Assembly: GCF_002736205.1 (NCBI RefSeq)
Contig: NZ_CP024091.1
Coordinates: forward strand, 4,275,555-4,339,554
DNA: 64,000 nt
Source of the DNA: Pedobacter ginsengisoli
GTDB taxonomy: Bacteria > Bacteroidota > Bacteroidia > Sphingobacteriales > Sphingobacteriaceae
Direction: 5' to 3'
This document shows positions 9,080-17,312 of this stretch, one piece after another; positions within the stretch are counted from its first letter, which is position 1, and each line of letters starts with the position of its first letter. The notes beneath the pieces were generated by a model. It had not been told where the DNA came from and did no database searches. It saw nothing but the letters and a program-made list of their open reading frames with translations. The translations under genes and the position numbers were made by a program.

Positions 9080-9708
9080 CCGTTCAGGAATTCACTGTAC
9101 TTCTCACGCGAAATCATTTCTGCCCCTAAACTCATCAAATGATCATTGGGCAACTGACAATCTATTAACTTAAATTTATTCGACTGGCACAACCAAATAA
9201 GAGCAGCTTTTGATGCATTACTTACCAAGCTAAACATACTCTCTCCGCAAAAAACATCCCCTATCTCAACACCATACAATCCACCTACCAGTACATTATC
9301 TTTCCAAACCTCTACACTTTTAGCATAACCGTGTTCATGCAACCTGATATAAGCATCCTGCATTTCTTTGGTAATCCAGGTGCCTGGCTGATCTTTCCTG
9401 CCAACTTTTGCACAGTTAATTATTACCTCACTAAATGCCCTGTTAAAGGTGATCACAAAAGTTCCGGATTTAAGCACTTTACCCATACTTTTACTAACCT
9501 TTACTTCGGCAGGATATATTACACAGCGTTCATGAGGCGAATACCAGCAAATTGGATCATCATCACTAAACCACGGAAAAATTCCGTTGTGATAAGCCAA
9601 AAGCAATCTTTCTACGCTTAAATCTCCACCTACAGCCAACAAGCCATCCGGATCCGCCAATGCCGGGTTAGGAAAAACAATCTCATCTTCAGGTAATCTA
9701 AAAACCAT
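9076..9708 (-). CDS. aat: Leucyl/phenylalanyl-tRNA--protein transferase
   Basis: Transfers Leu or Phe from aminoacyl-tRNA to N-terminal Arg/Lys of proteins, creating the bacterial N-degron read by ClpS/ClpAP. The 210-residue length fits the family. Diagnostic stretches: FPNPALADPDGLLAVGGDLS, LLLAYHNGIFPWFSDDDPICWYSPHERCVI, TWITKEMQDAYIRLHEHGYAKSVEVW, VGGLYGVEIGDVFCGESMFS, ASKAALIWL and LIDCQLPNDHLMSLGAEMISR. Its TAG stop (minus 9076-9078) overlaps the TAA stop of the convergent SNF2 gene by 3 nt, leaving no room for a terminator. Confidence 0.96.
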   Translation of the reverse strand: MVFRLPEDEIVFPNPALADPDGLLAVGGDLSVERLLLAYHNGIFPWFSDDDPICWYSPHERCVIYPAEVKVSKSMGKVLKSGTFVITFNRAFSEVIINCAKVGRKDQPGTWITKEMQDAYIRLHEHGYAKSVEVWKDNVLVGGLYGVEIGDVFCGESMFSLVSNASKAALIWLCQSNKFKLIDCQLPNDHLMSLGAEMISREKYSEFLNG

Positions 9709-9776
9709 TCACAATAATAAAACATTAGCCTTAATGTAACTAATCTTACTATATTTCATCCTAATAAAAACATAAC

Positions 9777-10145
9777 ATGAATTTAATAGGCAATATAATC
9801 TGGATCATTTTTGGCGGAATATTTATATTTTTTGAATATATAATTGGTGGCCTTATCTTATGCTTAACCATTGTCGGAATCCCATTCGGGATACAATGTT
9901 TCAAATTTGCCTTTGTCGGCCTTGCTCCATTTGGCGTTAAAATTACTGACACATCTTCAAACACGGGCTGCCTATCAACCGTAATGAATATCATTTGGTT
10001 AATATTTGGAGGCTTATGGATCGCACTTACACACCTATTCTTTGGCATACTGCTATGTATTACCATTGTGGGTATTCCATTTGGCCGTCAGCATTTCAAA
10101 TTAATGAACCTGGCCTTCTCTCCCTTTGGAAAATCGATCAGTTAA
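9777..10145 (+). CDS. YccF-domain inner-membrane protein
   Basis: 122-residue membrane protein built from two copies of the YccF (DUF307) unit: residues 1-55 (NIIWIIFGGIFIFFEYIIGGLILCLTIVGIPFG) and 68-122 (NIIWLIFGGLWIALTHLFFGILLCITIVGIPFG), each ending with FGxQxFK and SPFG/APFG. Four hydrophobic segments are predicted by eye. Function unknown; E. coli YccF is an inner-membrane protein of similar length. It is divergent from aat, and its stop overlaps that of the convergent phosphatase gene. Confidence 0.9.
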   Translation: MNLIGNIIWIIFGGIFIFFEYIIGGLILCLTIVGIPFGIQCFKFAFVGLAPFGVKITDTSSNTGCLSTVMNIIWLIFGGLWIALTHLFFGILLCITIVGIPFGRQHFKLMNLAFSPFGKSIS

Positions 10146-11119
10146 CCTTCAATCAATCCTATTTTTTTAGAATGCTCAATGGCATCTATACTATTTTCAA
10201 ATAAGCATGTATTGATATTTTGCGCCGCAATCCTTTTTAACAATACCCTGGTTGGCGCTTCCATGTCTTTACGGATGTTTCTGATATAAACTGCTGCAAT
10301 ATTTTTAGGATACTTTTCTGCAATAGCTGTATATATCTCCGGATCTTTTTGGGTATTGTCTCCAAAAAAAACAAACTTTTGATTCGGAAAAGCATCCAAA
10401 ATTCTCATTACCCTCATCAGTTTCCCCTCATGCCCCGTTTTACCTGTTTTAATGAGGTCCCTCAGCTGCTTAATCTGGTTTAGTAAAAAGGCCCCATCCG
10501 GCAGTTTATTGTAGCTAAAAATTTCTACCAGATAGTCGTATAAATTCCACTCACTACTAGATACATAAAAAAAAGGATTGGGCTGATCGGCAGTTGTATG
10601 TGAAATCGCAAGCGCAGTATAGTGGGTATATATATCCTTAAAAGTTTTTCGCGTCCGTGGGTTTTTAATAAAAAGCTCCCTTAATCTTCTTCTAATAGTT
10701 GCCGAATGAGATACCATCACTGTATCGTCAATATCAGAAATAAAGGCAAACTGGGTAATGTGCGGTACAAAAATCTGCCCCATCCCCATCCCTATCATGT
10801 TTCCATCCTTATCTAGAGCTTCTATTTTTACGCCATGCCAACCTGCATCTACATTTTTATTTGCCGCCCATTCAAATTTAAAAAAACCATCATACTCCGT
10901 TTTATGATATACTTCCTGCTCATTAAAAGTTAGCCGGACCTGTACATGAGGATATGGTTTAAGTACAAATAACTTTAGCAAATGGATAATGTTAACGAAC
11001 AAATTATTACTAAAACCCTGCATGGTTCTGGCCCTGAACTTAAATACATGGCCATATACAACAAGGTTATGGGTGTGTCCGTATCCATGATATACTTTAA
11101 CGCTTACAGATTTTTTCAT
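10142..11119 (-). CDS. App1-type phosphatidate phosphatase-like (DUF2183) protein
   Basis: 325-residue protein of the App1/DUF2183 family (HAD-fold phosphatases related to yeast phosphatidate phosphatase App1). The N-terminal about 150 residues are a beta-rich region (HGYGHTHNLVVYGHVF...DGFFKFEW...HGVKIEALD). Then comes the catalytic IADIDDTVMVSHS with the DxDxT/V nucleophile (about residue 155), NPFFYVSSSEWNLYDYLVEIF (motif II region) and FVFFGDNTQKDPEIY (acidic motif). No signal peptide. It is divergent from a diacylglycerol-kinase-like gene 54 bp away. The pair could interconvert diacylglycerol and phosphatidate, but that link is inferred from position and family only. Confidence 0.88.
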   Translation of the reverse strand: MKKSVSVKVYHGYGHTHNLVVYGHVFKFRARTMQGFSNNLFVNIIHLLKLFVLKPYPHVQVRLTFNEQEVYHKTEYDGFFKFEWAANKNVDAGWHGVKIEALDKDGNMIGMGMGQIFVPHITQFAFISDIDDTVMVSHSATIRRRLRELFIKNPRTRKTFKDIYTHYTALAISHTTADQPNPFFYVSSSEWNLYDYLVEIFSYNKLPDGAFLLNQIKQLRDLIKTGKTGHEGKLMRVMRILDAFPNQKFVFFGDNTQKDPEIYTAIAEKYPKNIAAVYIRNIRKDMEAPTRVLLKRIAAQNINTCLFENSIDAIEHSKKIGLIEG

Positions 11120-11173
11120 TAATAATTAAAACAGAGCAATACTAAAGTTGTTTGTGATATTAAAGAAAATGTA

Positions 11174-12049
11174 ATGGCCGACAAAACTATTCCAATGAAA
11201 TTGCTTTTTATTATTAATCCGGGATCTGGGAATGGCGAGATCAATTTCTGCGATGTTATAAGTGACTATTTTGAAACATTAGAGCATACTGCTCAGCTTT
11301 ACACATTAACATTAAACTGCTCGCTCGACAAAGTCAAAAGCATAATAACCGATTCAAATGCCGACCGGGTTATAGCCGTAGGTGGCGATGGAACAATTAA
11401 GCTGGTTGCAGAGTGCTTACTCCAAACAGAAACACCAATGGGCATTATACCTGCGGGGTCTGCAAATGGTATGGCTAAAGAATTAGGGATACCGGTAACC
11501 ATTAAAGAATCGCTGGATGTGACAGTAAACGGCCAGTCAAAAAAAATACATGCTGTAACTGTAAACAATGAGTTATGCATTCATCTTGCTGATATTGGTT
11601 TTAACGCCTACATCGTTAAAAAATTTAATGATCTCCCGCAGCGTGGAATGTGGGGATATACCAAAGCTGCATGGAAAGCACTTTGGAGCCATCATAAAAT
11701 GGAAGTATTGATTAAGGTAAAAGATAAAACCATTCGTTCAGAAGCTGCAATGGTAGTTATTGCAAATGCAACAATGTACGGCACAGGCGTAAAAATCAAT
11801 CCAAAAGGGAAACTCGACGATGATTTTTTTGAAGTAATCCTGGTAAAAGAATATTCAGTAATGGAGATTCTAAAACTCAGGTTTACCAATATGGCTTTAA
11901 ACCCTAAGAATATCGAATCTTTTCAAACAACCAGCCTCAATATCAAAACGAAACATAAGGCACATTTTCAGGTCGATGGAGAATACATGGGCAAGGTAAG
12001 CAGAATTGAGGCCAACATAATTCCCGCAGCAATTAATATTATTGTTTAA
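11174..12049 (+). CDS. Diacylglycerol kinase catalytic-domain lipid kinase (YegS/DagK family)
   Basis: 291-residue cytosolic lipid kinase of the DagK/YegS/sphingosine-kinase superfamily, which phosphorylates a lipid hydroxyl with ATP. Seen: IINPGSGNG at the N-terminus, VGGDGTIKLVAECL (glycine-rich nucleotide-binding motif, about residue 75), GIIPAGSANGMAKELGIP, and the C-terminal FQVDGEYMGKVSRIEA found in many members. ATG 11174 gives a 7-residue extension before MKLLFIINPG; ATG 11195 is an equally plausible start. It is divergent from the App1-like phosphatase. The TAA stop overlaps the stop of the convergent TonB-domain gene in a TTAA tetramer. Confidence 0.9.
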   Translation: MADKTIPMKLLFIINPGSGNGEINFCDVISDYFETLEHTAQLYTLTLNCSLDKVKSIITDSNADRVIAVGGDGTIKLVAECLLQTETPMGIIPAGSANGMAKELGIPVTIKESLDVTVNGQSKKIHAVTVNNELCIHLADIGFNAYIVKKFNDLPQRGMWGYTKAAWKALWSHHKMEVLIKVKDKTIRSEAAMVVIANATMYGTGVKINPKGKLDDDFFEVILVKEYSVMEILKLRFTNMALNPKNIESFQTTSLNIKTKHKAHFQVDGEYMGKVSRIEANIIPAAINIIV

Positions 12050-12695
12050 TTACAATATTTCGCAATCTGCTCGTCTGCCAAATCATATCCCATGTTTTTA
12101 ACAAACATAAAATCTTCACAGGCCCCCTGTTTATCCTTTTGCTTCAGCTTCCTCAACCCATCATTTATCCTCATTTTCATATATTCCTCATCATAGCCAA
12201 GGCTCGCCTTTAAAGCTAAAATTCTTTGTTCTTCGTCAGCAGTAAATTTTCCATTAGCCTTGTGTCTGTAAAAATTAAGCACGGCATCCGTCATACCCAC
12301 ATTGGTTTTATAGATTTCTATTGCCTGCTTTATTTCTTTTGGGCTTTTATTTTGGCAATTGGCACCTGACAATTTAAAGTTTATTGGCACCACAACAGAT
12401 ACCGTAGTATCATGATCTTCCGGAACTATCCATTTACCGCTACTTAAACGGATTAATCGCAGTGCTTCATCGTCCAGATCAGTTCCTATGCCTTTTTGAA
12501 TTTTAGAAAAATACACCTCGCCAGCCTTATTAAGTTTAAAGCTTATGGTAACAGTGCCATCAATACAGTTTTGGAAAGAATACTGAGGATAAATCTTATT
12601 ATTCACTACAAACGATTCTAGCCCCCCTTTAAAGTTGGCTGAGCCTTAACATTTAGCCCCAATAACAAAAGTAATGCTATGAGAATCTTTAACAT
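12046..12695 (-). pseudogene. TonB C-terminal-domain secreted protein, frameshifted at a six-C tract
   Basis: The open part (186 codons from a GTG at 12606) starts abruptly inside a TonB-C-like domain (IYPQYSFQNCIDGTVTISFKLNKAG, ...DDEALRLIRLSSGKWIVP) and ends with a Cys-containing helical tail. Just upstream, from ATG 12695, another frame encodes a classic signal peptide (MLKILIALLLLLGLNVKAQP) that hits a stop after KGG. The two frames meet at a run of six C on the plus strand (12622-12627; G on the coding strand). One extra G would join them through GGLESFVVNNKIYPQY. So this is one secreted protein with a 1-nt deletion in the tract: a pseudogene, a sequencing error or a slippage switch. Confidence 0.8.
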
Positions 12696-12712
12696 ATACC
12701 AATTTACGTATT

Positions 12713-13090
12713 TTAATCGGCTTCTTCATCCGTCTCCTTACGGTCCCTTGATATTTTATCAAATAACTTATCCATATGCTCTACATACTCATTGGTATCA
12801 TCCACAAAGAAGGTAAGCGTAGGAATCACACGAGCCTGATGACGGATGCGTGCACCCAGCTTGTATCTGATCTCACTGGCATGTGAATTTACTTCAGCCA
12901 CAGATAAGGTTGTATTGCTTGTATTTAAAAAACTTAAATAAACCTTTGCCACCGCCAAATCCGGAGAAACACGGACCTTAGTAATAGTAACCAGTGTATT
13001 GGGTAAATATGCAGAGCCTTCGCGCTGAAAAATGGCAGCTAATTCCTCTTGTAACACCCCGGCAAATTTCTGTTGACGTTTACTTTCCAT
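12713..13090 (-). CDS. rbfA: Ribosome-binding factor A
   Basis: 125-residue KH-type 30S maturation and cold-shock factor. Family signatures: the N-terminus ESKRQQKFAGVLQEELAAIFQRE, then VTITKVRVSPDLAVAKVYLSFL, the RYKLGARIRHQARVIPTLTFFVDDT segment with the kinked KH motif, and a C-terminal EYVEHMDKLFDKI helix. The acidic tail (KETDEEAD) is normal for the family. It lies 31 bp downstream of hflX on the same strand, giving a small ribosome-associated pair, and 17 bp upstream of the frameshifted TonB-domain gene. Confidence 0.95.
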   Translation of the reverse strand: MESKRQQKFAGVLQEELAAIFQREGSAYLPNTLVTITKVRVSPDLAVAKVYLSFLNTSNTTLSVAEVNSHASEIRYKLGARIRHQARVIPTLTFFVDDTNEYVEHMDKLFDKISRDRKETDEEAD

Positions 13091-13121
13091 AATTTTTCTC
13101 TTTCTTCTTTAACGGCATTAA

Positions 13122-14312
13122 TTAATATAACAATTTATCGTAAGGATAGCGATCTACATGTAAAGCAACAACCTTATCGTATAATAACTGTTTAAATTCC
13201 TCTAGATTCTCTTTATGCAGGGCAGATATAAATAATGCAGGAGCATTATGATTTGCCATCCAGCTACGCTTAAAATCATCAAGAGTAAGCACTGCTCTTT
13301 CCTCATCCTCATGATCAGGCTCAGGGCTTACATAAGCATCCATTTTGTTAAACACCATAATGGTCTCCTTATCTCTTGCACCCAGATCTTTTAAAGTCTC
13401 ATTCACCACATTGATCTGATCTTCAAAATTAGGATGCGAAACATCTACAACATGAATTAACACGTCTGCTTCACGAACTTCATCAAGTGTCGATTTAAAA
13501 CATTCAACCAAATGGTGAGGCAATTTTCTGATAAATCCAACTGTATCTGAAAGTAAAAACGGCAGGTTTTCAATAACCACCTTTCTCACCGTAGTATCCA
13601 AGGTTGCGAATAGTTTGTTTTCAGCAAACACTTCAGATTTAGAAAGCATGTTCATAATCGTTGATTTCCCTACGTTGGTATAACCAACAAGAGCAACCCT
13701 GATCAGTTGTCCACGGTTCTTTCTTTGCGTTTCGTTTTGTCTGTCAATCTGGGTAAGTCTGGTTTTTAAAAGAGAGATCTTCTCAAGAATCATCCTTCTG
13801 TCACTCTCAATCTGCGTCTCACCTGGTCCTCTCATACCAATACCACCTTTTTGGCGCTCCAAGTGAGTCCACAAGCGGGTAAGTCTGGGTAGCAGGTATT
13901 GCAACTGAGCCAGTTCCACCTGCGTTTTAGCCTGTGCAGTTTGTGCCCTGCCGGCAAAAATATCAAGGATCAGGTTACTACGGTCCAATATTTTAACCTG
14001 CAGTTCCCGTTCAATGTTTCTTAGTTGTGATGGCGAAAGTTCATCATCAAAAACAACCATATCTATCTCTTCAGACTTTACGTAAGCCTGTATTTCTTCC
14101 AATTTCCCTGTCCCTACAAAAGTTGCACGGTCAGGTTTAAGCATCTTCTGCGTAAATTCATGTTCCACAATCCCCCCTGCCGTATCTACCAGAAAAGCAA
14201 GCTCATCCAGGTACTCCCTGGTTTCCTCTGGCTTTTCACCAGGCCTGATTACTCCTACAAGTACTGCCCGTTCCGGCTTCACCGCCGTGTCGTAATATTT
14301 CTGTTTTCCCAT
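13122..14312 (-). CDS. hflX: Ribosome-associated GTPase HflX
   Basis: 396-residue HflX-type Obg/HflX GTPase that binds the 50S subunit and rescues or splits stalled ribosomes. The N-terminal nucleotide-binding HflX domain has TFVGTGKLEEI and VFDDELSPSQLRNIE. Then the linker GGIGMRGPGETQIESDRR, G1 GYTNVGKST (about residue 210), G2/G3 FATLDTTVRK and LLSDTVGFI, G4 FNKMD and G5 SALHKEN. Length matches the family. It lies 22 bp downstream of trpC and upstream of rbfA on the same strand; whether it is read from the trp promoter or its own cannot be told. Confidence 0.95.
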   Translation of the reverse strand: MGKQKYYDTAVKPERAVLVGVIRPGEKPEETREYLDELAFLVDTAGGIVEHEFTQKMLKPDRATFVGTGKLEEIQAYVKSEEIDMVVFDDELSPSQLRNIERELQVKILDRSNLILDIFAGRAQTAQAKTQVELAQLQYLLPRLTRLWTHLERQKGGIGMRGPGETQIESDRRMILEKISLLKTRLTQIDRQNETQRKNRGQLIRVALVGYTNVGKSTIMNMLSKSEVFAENKLFATLDTTVRKVVIENLPFLLSDTVGFIRKLPHHLVECFKSTLDEVREADVLIHVVDVSHPNFEDQINVVNETLKDLGARDKETIMVFNKMDAYVSPEPDHEDEERAVLTLDDFKRSWMANHNAPALFISALHKENLEEFKQLLYDKVVALHVDRYPYDKLLY

Positions 14313-14334
14313 GTAAAATACAAAGATACAAAAG

Positions 14335-15126
14335 TTATACCGAGATCAATTCACTGACAAACTCTCTGATTGCAAGTCCCGGATTCTCAGTTTTCATGAA
14401 ATTTTCGCCAATTAAAAAGCCATTAAATCCTGCATGTTTCAATAGTTTAATTGTATTTGTGTCACTAATAGCACTTTCAGATATCTTCATAAAATCAGCA
14501 GGAATCTGATCAGCAAGATCAAAAGAAGTCTGAATATTTACTGTAAAATCAGCAAGATTTCTGTTATTAACACCTATTGCATCAAGGTCTTTGCAAATGC
14601 TCCTTTCCAGTTCTTCTTGATTATGAACTTCCAACAGCACATTAAGGCCTAAACCCTTAGCCCTTCCCGCTAAAGTAGCAATTTCCTTAGGGGTAAGTAT
14701 AGCCGCAATCAATAAAATGATATCAGCACCCCATGCCTTCGCCTCAAAAACCTGGTACTCATCAATCATAAAATCTTTTCTCAGAATAGGAATATTGTTC
14801 GAAGCCCTGGCTTCCAGCAAATCCTGCTGATGACCGCCAAAGAAATCTGTATCCGTTAGCACAGACAATGCTGAAGCGCCTGCTGAAGCATAAGCTGTAG
14901 TGACATCAGTAACTGTAACTTTGTCATTAATAACTCCTTTAGATGGAGACTGGCGCTTAAACTCAGCAATAATACCCGTGCGGTCTGCCGCCAATAAAAA
15001 CTCTTTAAAAGAATATGGATTGCGTTCAAAGTGCAGTGCACTCTCCAGCTGTTTAACAGAAACATTCTGCTTAGCCAAAGCCACCTCTTCCTTCTTTCTC
15101 AGTACAATTTTATCTAAAATATTCAT
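14335..15126 (-). CDS. trpC: Indole-3-glycerol-phosphate synthase
   Basis: 263-residue TIM-barrel enzyme that converts carboxyphenylaminodeoxyribulose phosphate to indole-3-glycerol phosphate. Seen: the N-terminal helix MNILDKIVLRKKEEVA, IIAEFKRQSPSKGVI with the catalytic Lys, LSVLTDTDFFGG, RKDFMIDEYQVFEAKAWGAD (second catalytic Lys), LEVHNQEE, GVNNRNLADF, and the phosphate-binding SESAIS and GFLIGENFM. It follows trpG with a 2-bp gap, so translation is probably coupled. trpD, trpF, trpB and trpA are not in the window, although trpD usually sits between trpG and trpC. Confidence 0.96.
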   Translation of the reverse strand: MNILDKIVLRKKEEVALAKQNVSVKQLESALHFERNPYSFKEFLLAADRTGIIAEFKRQSPSKGVINDKVTVTDVTTAYASAGASALSVLTDTDFFGGHQQDLLEARASNNIPILRKDFMIDEYQVFEAKAWGADIILLIAAILTPKEIATLAGRAKGLGLNVLLEVHNQEELERSICKDLDAIGVNNRNLADFTVNIQTSFDLADQIPADFMKISESAISDTNTIKLLKHAGFNGFLIGENFMKTENPGLAIREFVSELISV

Positions 15127-15128
15127 AT

Positions 15129-15701
15129 TTAACTTTCTAACCAGTTCTGCATCATTTGTTTTCCATACTCTGTAAGTACACTTTCCGGATGGAATTGTAC
15201 ACCACGCACATCAAGTGTTTTATGTCTTAAAGCCATAATCTCTCCCGTATCATCACTTGCTGTAACAACAAAACAATCAGGCAGCCCATTGTTACTCACA
15301 ACCCATGAGTGGTAGCGGCCAACTTTAATTACATCAGGGCAGTATTTAAATAAAAGTTCACCTTTATCCAGCACTGTAATCGGCGTTGCAATTCCATGCA
15401 TTGGCCGTCCTAAATTCAACAAACTTCCCCCAAATGCTTCAGCAATAGCCTGCTGACCCAGGCAAACACCAAAAATACTCTTGGTAGGTGCGTAGGTTTT
15501 AATTACATCAAGTAATAAGCCGGCCTCTTCAGGTATCCCCGGTCCTGGCGAAAGTAAAATCTTATCATACTGCTCAACATCAGCCAGCTCAAATTTATCA
15601 TTCCTCCACACTTCAACATCCCTGCCTAATTCATTTACTAAATGCACCAGGTTATAGGTAAACGAATCGTAATTATCTATAACCAAAACTTTCTTTTGCA
15701 T
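15129..15701 (-). CDS. trpG: Anthranilate synthase component II (glutamine amidotransferase)
   Basis: Class I glutamine amidotransferase that supplies ammonia to TrpE. The protein starts MQKKVLVIDNYDSFTYNLVH (190 aa). The nucleophile Cys is in FGVCLGQQAIAEAFGG, the oxyanion/glutamine site in LLSPGPGIPEEAG, and the catalytic His-Glu in GVQFHPESVLTEYG. The frame is open further upstream, but ATG 15701 is preceded at about 12 bp by ATGGAG, and the in-frame ATG 15719, one base after the trpE stop, is the alternative. Like many bacterial TrpG proteins it might also serve folate synthesis, but its place between trpE and trpC points to tryptophan. Confidence 0.94.
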   Translation of the reverse strand: MQKKVLVIDNYDSFTYNLVHLVNELGRDVEVWRNDKFELADVEQYDKILLSPGPGIPEEAGLLLDVIKTYAPTKSIFGVCLGQQAIAEAFGGSLLNLGRPMHGIATPITVLDKGELLFKYCPDVIKVGRYHSWVVSNNGLPDCFVVTASDDTGEIMALRHKTLDVRGVQFHPESVLTEYGKQMMQNWLES

Positions 15702-15720
15702 GATCTTATTATTCTCCATC

Positions 15721-17124
15721 TTAAATTTGCGTAGCCATTTCAATTGCCCTGCGCAAAGCAGCAATTTTATTATTTACTTCATTTAGTTCATTTTCAGGAA
15801 CGGAGTCGGCAACAATACCGGCACCTGCTCTATAATGGAGCAGATTATTCTTGCTCATAAATGTCCTGATCATGATGCAATGATTAAACTCATCATTAAA
15901 ACCCATGTACCCAAGTGCTCCTGCATAAAAGTTTCTTCCAAGGCCTTCATTCTCATCAATTAACTGCATAGCCCTGTACTTAGGGGCCCCACTTAATGTT
16001 CCTGCCGGATAAGTATCGGCCACAACCTTAAATGCAGATACATTTTCCTGCAGGTTGCCACTCACTTTAGAAACCAGGTGGATCAGATGAGAATAGTATT
16101 GAACTTCTTTAAAAGATTTAACCTGAACACCGCTGCAATGCCTGCTAAGGTCATTTCTTGCCAAATCTACCAACATAACATGCTCAGCACTTTCTTTAGG
16201 GTCCTCTTCCAGTTTCTTTGCTTGTTCGGCATCCTCTACATCATTTCCTGTGCGTTTAAATGTACCTGCAATAGGAAAAATATTGGCTTCATTATTCTTT
16301 ATTGTAATTTGAGCTTCGGGCGATGAGCCAAAAAGCTTAAAGCTTCCGTAGTCAAAATAAAAAAGATACGGCGATGGATTTATAGATCTTAAACACCTGT
16401 AAACATTAAATTCATCCCCTAAAAAAGCCTGATTGTATGCCCTTGATGGAACAATCTGAAAAACATCTCCGCGCAATATATGCTTCTTAAGTTTATCAAC
16501 CATGTTCATGAAGTCCTCATTTGTCAGGTTAGAATTTTCTTCACCATTGGTTTTAAAACTATATTCAGGATAATTTTTATTCTGAATAATATATTCCATC
16601 TTTTCCAGGTCCTCATTGTCATCACCATTAAATCTGTTTTTAAACAGTGTGATCTCATTACGAAAATGATCAATAGCGATAATATACCTGTAAATATGAT
16701 ACTGCATTGTTGGGATCTCTTCGTCCCGCGGAGTTTCTGCAGAAAAAGAAATGTCTTCAAAATGCTGCACGGCACTCCATGTAAAATACCCAAATAACCC
16801 ACTCGAAATATGCCTGTTTCCATCAATTACATCCGGTGTAAAAGCAGCTTTAAAGCTATCTATTTCTTCGGTTAGCACAAACTCGGTTTTCTCCTCTTTC
16901 CGCCCATCAGGAAAGTAAGAAGAAAGCACACCATCCTGCAGAATAATACCTGCAACAGGTTCGGCGCACACATAACTCATAGAGTTCTCCCGGCTATGGT
17001 AGTCCGAGCTTTCCAATAAAATTGTATTTGGGAATACATCTCTCAGTCTCAGGTAAATACTTACCGGAGTAGTGGTATCTGCAAGTCTCTTTTTATAAGT
17101 TGTATTAATGGTATAATTATTCAT
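15721..17124 (-). CDS. trpE: Anthranilate synthase component I
   Basis: 467-residue chorismate-utilising enzyme that makes anthranilate with TrpG. The N-terminal Trp-binding feedback motif LLES is present in TILLESSDYHSREN (about residue 36), indicating allosteric inhibition by tryptophan. The catalytic C-terminal half has GDVFQIVPSRAY, FGSSPEAQI, FPIAGTFKRTG, HVMLVDLARNDLSR, YPAGTLSGAPKYRAM and AGAGIVADSVPENE. First gene of the trpE-trpG-trpC run. Expression should be set by the attenuator upstream (17168-17306): the terminator ends 44 nt before the start codon. Confidence 0.96.
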   Translation of the reverse strand: MNNYTINTTYKKRLADTTTPVSIYLRLRDVFPNTILLESSDYHSRENSMSYVCAEPVAGIILQDGVLSSYFPDGRKEEKTEFVLTEEIDSFKAAFTPDVIDGNRHISSGLFGYFTWSAVQHFEDISFSAETPRDEEIPTMQYHIYRYIIAIDHFRNEITLFKNRFNGDDNEDLEKMEYIIQNKNYPEYSFKTNGEENSNLTNEDFMNMVDKLKKHILRGDVFQIVPSRAYNQAFLGDEFNVYRCLRSINPSPYLFYFDYGSFKLFGSSPEAQITIKNNEANIFPIAGTFKRTGNDVEDAEQAKKLEEDPKESAEHVMLVDLARNDLSRHCSGVQVKSFKEVQYYSHLIHLVSKVSGNLQENVSAFKVVADTYPAGTLSGAPKYRAMQLIDENEGLGRNFYAGALGYMGFNDEFNHCIMIRTFMSKNNLLHYRAGAGIVADSVPENELNEVNNKIAALRRAIEMATQI

Positions 17125-17167
17125 AATAACATTTTTTTCAATTCATTTATTCAAATTGCCGGATCAT

Positions 17168-17200
17168 AAAAAAACCCGGCGTGTGGTTACGTCGGGTTTT
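17168..17200 (-). terminator. trp attenuator terminator hairpin
   Basis: Read on the minus strand: 5' arm AAAACCCGACG (17200-17190), 8-nt loop, 3' arm CGCCGGGTTTT (17181-17171) and a run of seven T (17174-17168). There are ten pairs with a single A.C mismatch. It lies between the Trp-codon leader peptide and trpE. The 5' arm can pair instead with the leader stretch GTTTCGTCG (17257-17249) to form an antiterminator. Confidence 0.88.
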
Positions 17201-17228
17201 ACAATGTGGTTTGGTTTAGGTTGATAAA

Positions 17229-17306
17229 CTATAAGGTACACAAGGTTACGACGAAACTCTTTTCAAAGTTACCACGCCATTGCCAAGTATGTATATTGTT
17301 AATCAT
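17229..17306 (-). CDS. trp operon leader peptide (two Trp codons)
   Basis: A 25-codon ORF, ATG 17306 to TAG 17229, with two near-adjacent Trp codons in the sequence His-Thr-Trp-Gln-Trp-Arg (codons 8 and 10, TGG at 17285-17283 and 17279-17277). It is followed by a segment able to form an antiterminator, then the terminator, then trpE. This is the standard layout of ribosome-mediated tryptophan attenuation: stalling at the Trp codons would free 17257-17249 to pair with 17194-17186 (GTT.CGTCG with CGACG.AAC, one mismatch) and so break the terminator. Tryptophan is rare, so two in 25 residues here is unlikely by chance. No Shine-Dalgarno is visible, and the predicted transcript starts only a few bases upstream. 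Confidence 0.85.
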   Translation of the reverse strand: MINNIHTWQWRGNFEKSFVVTLCTL

Positions 17307-17312
17307 GTGCAA

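Noticed and set aside
12046..12606. GTG at 12606 as the true start of the TonB-domain gene
   Set aside because: It would remove the signal peptide and begin inside the domain. An intact signal-peptide frame sits immediately upstream, joined by one base at a homopolymer, so a frameshift is the better explanation.
17269..17280. Three-codon ORF Met-Ala-Trp as the trp leader peptide
   Set aside because: It lies inside the 25-codon leader in another frame; the longer ORF carries two Trp codons and is placed correctly relative to the antiterminator.
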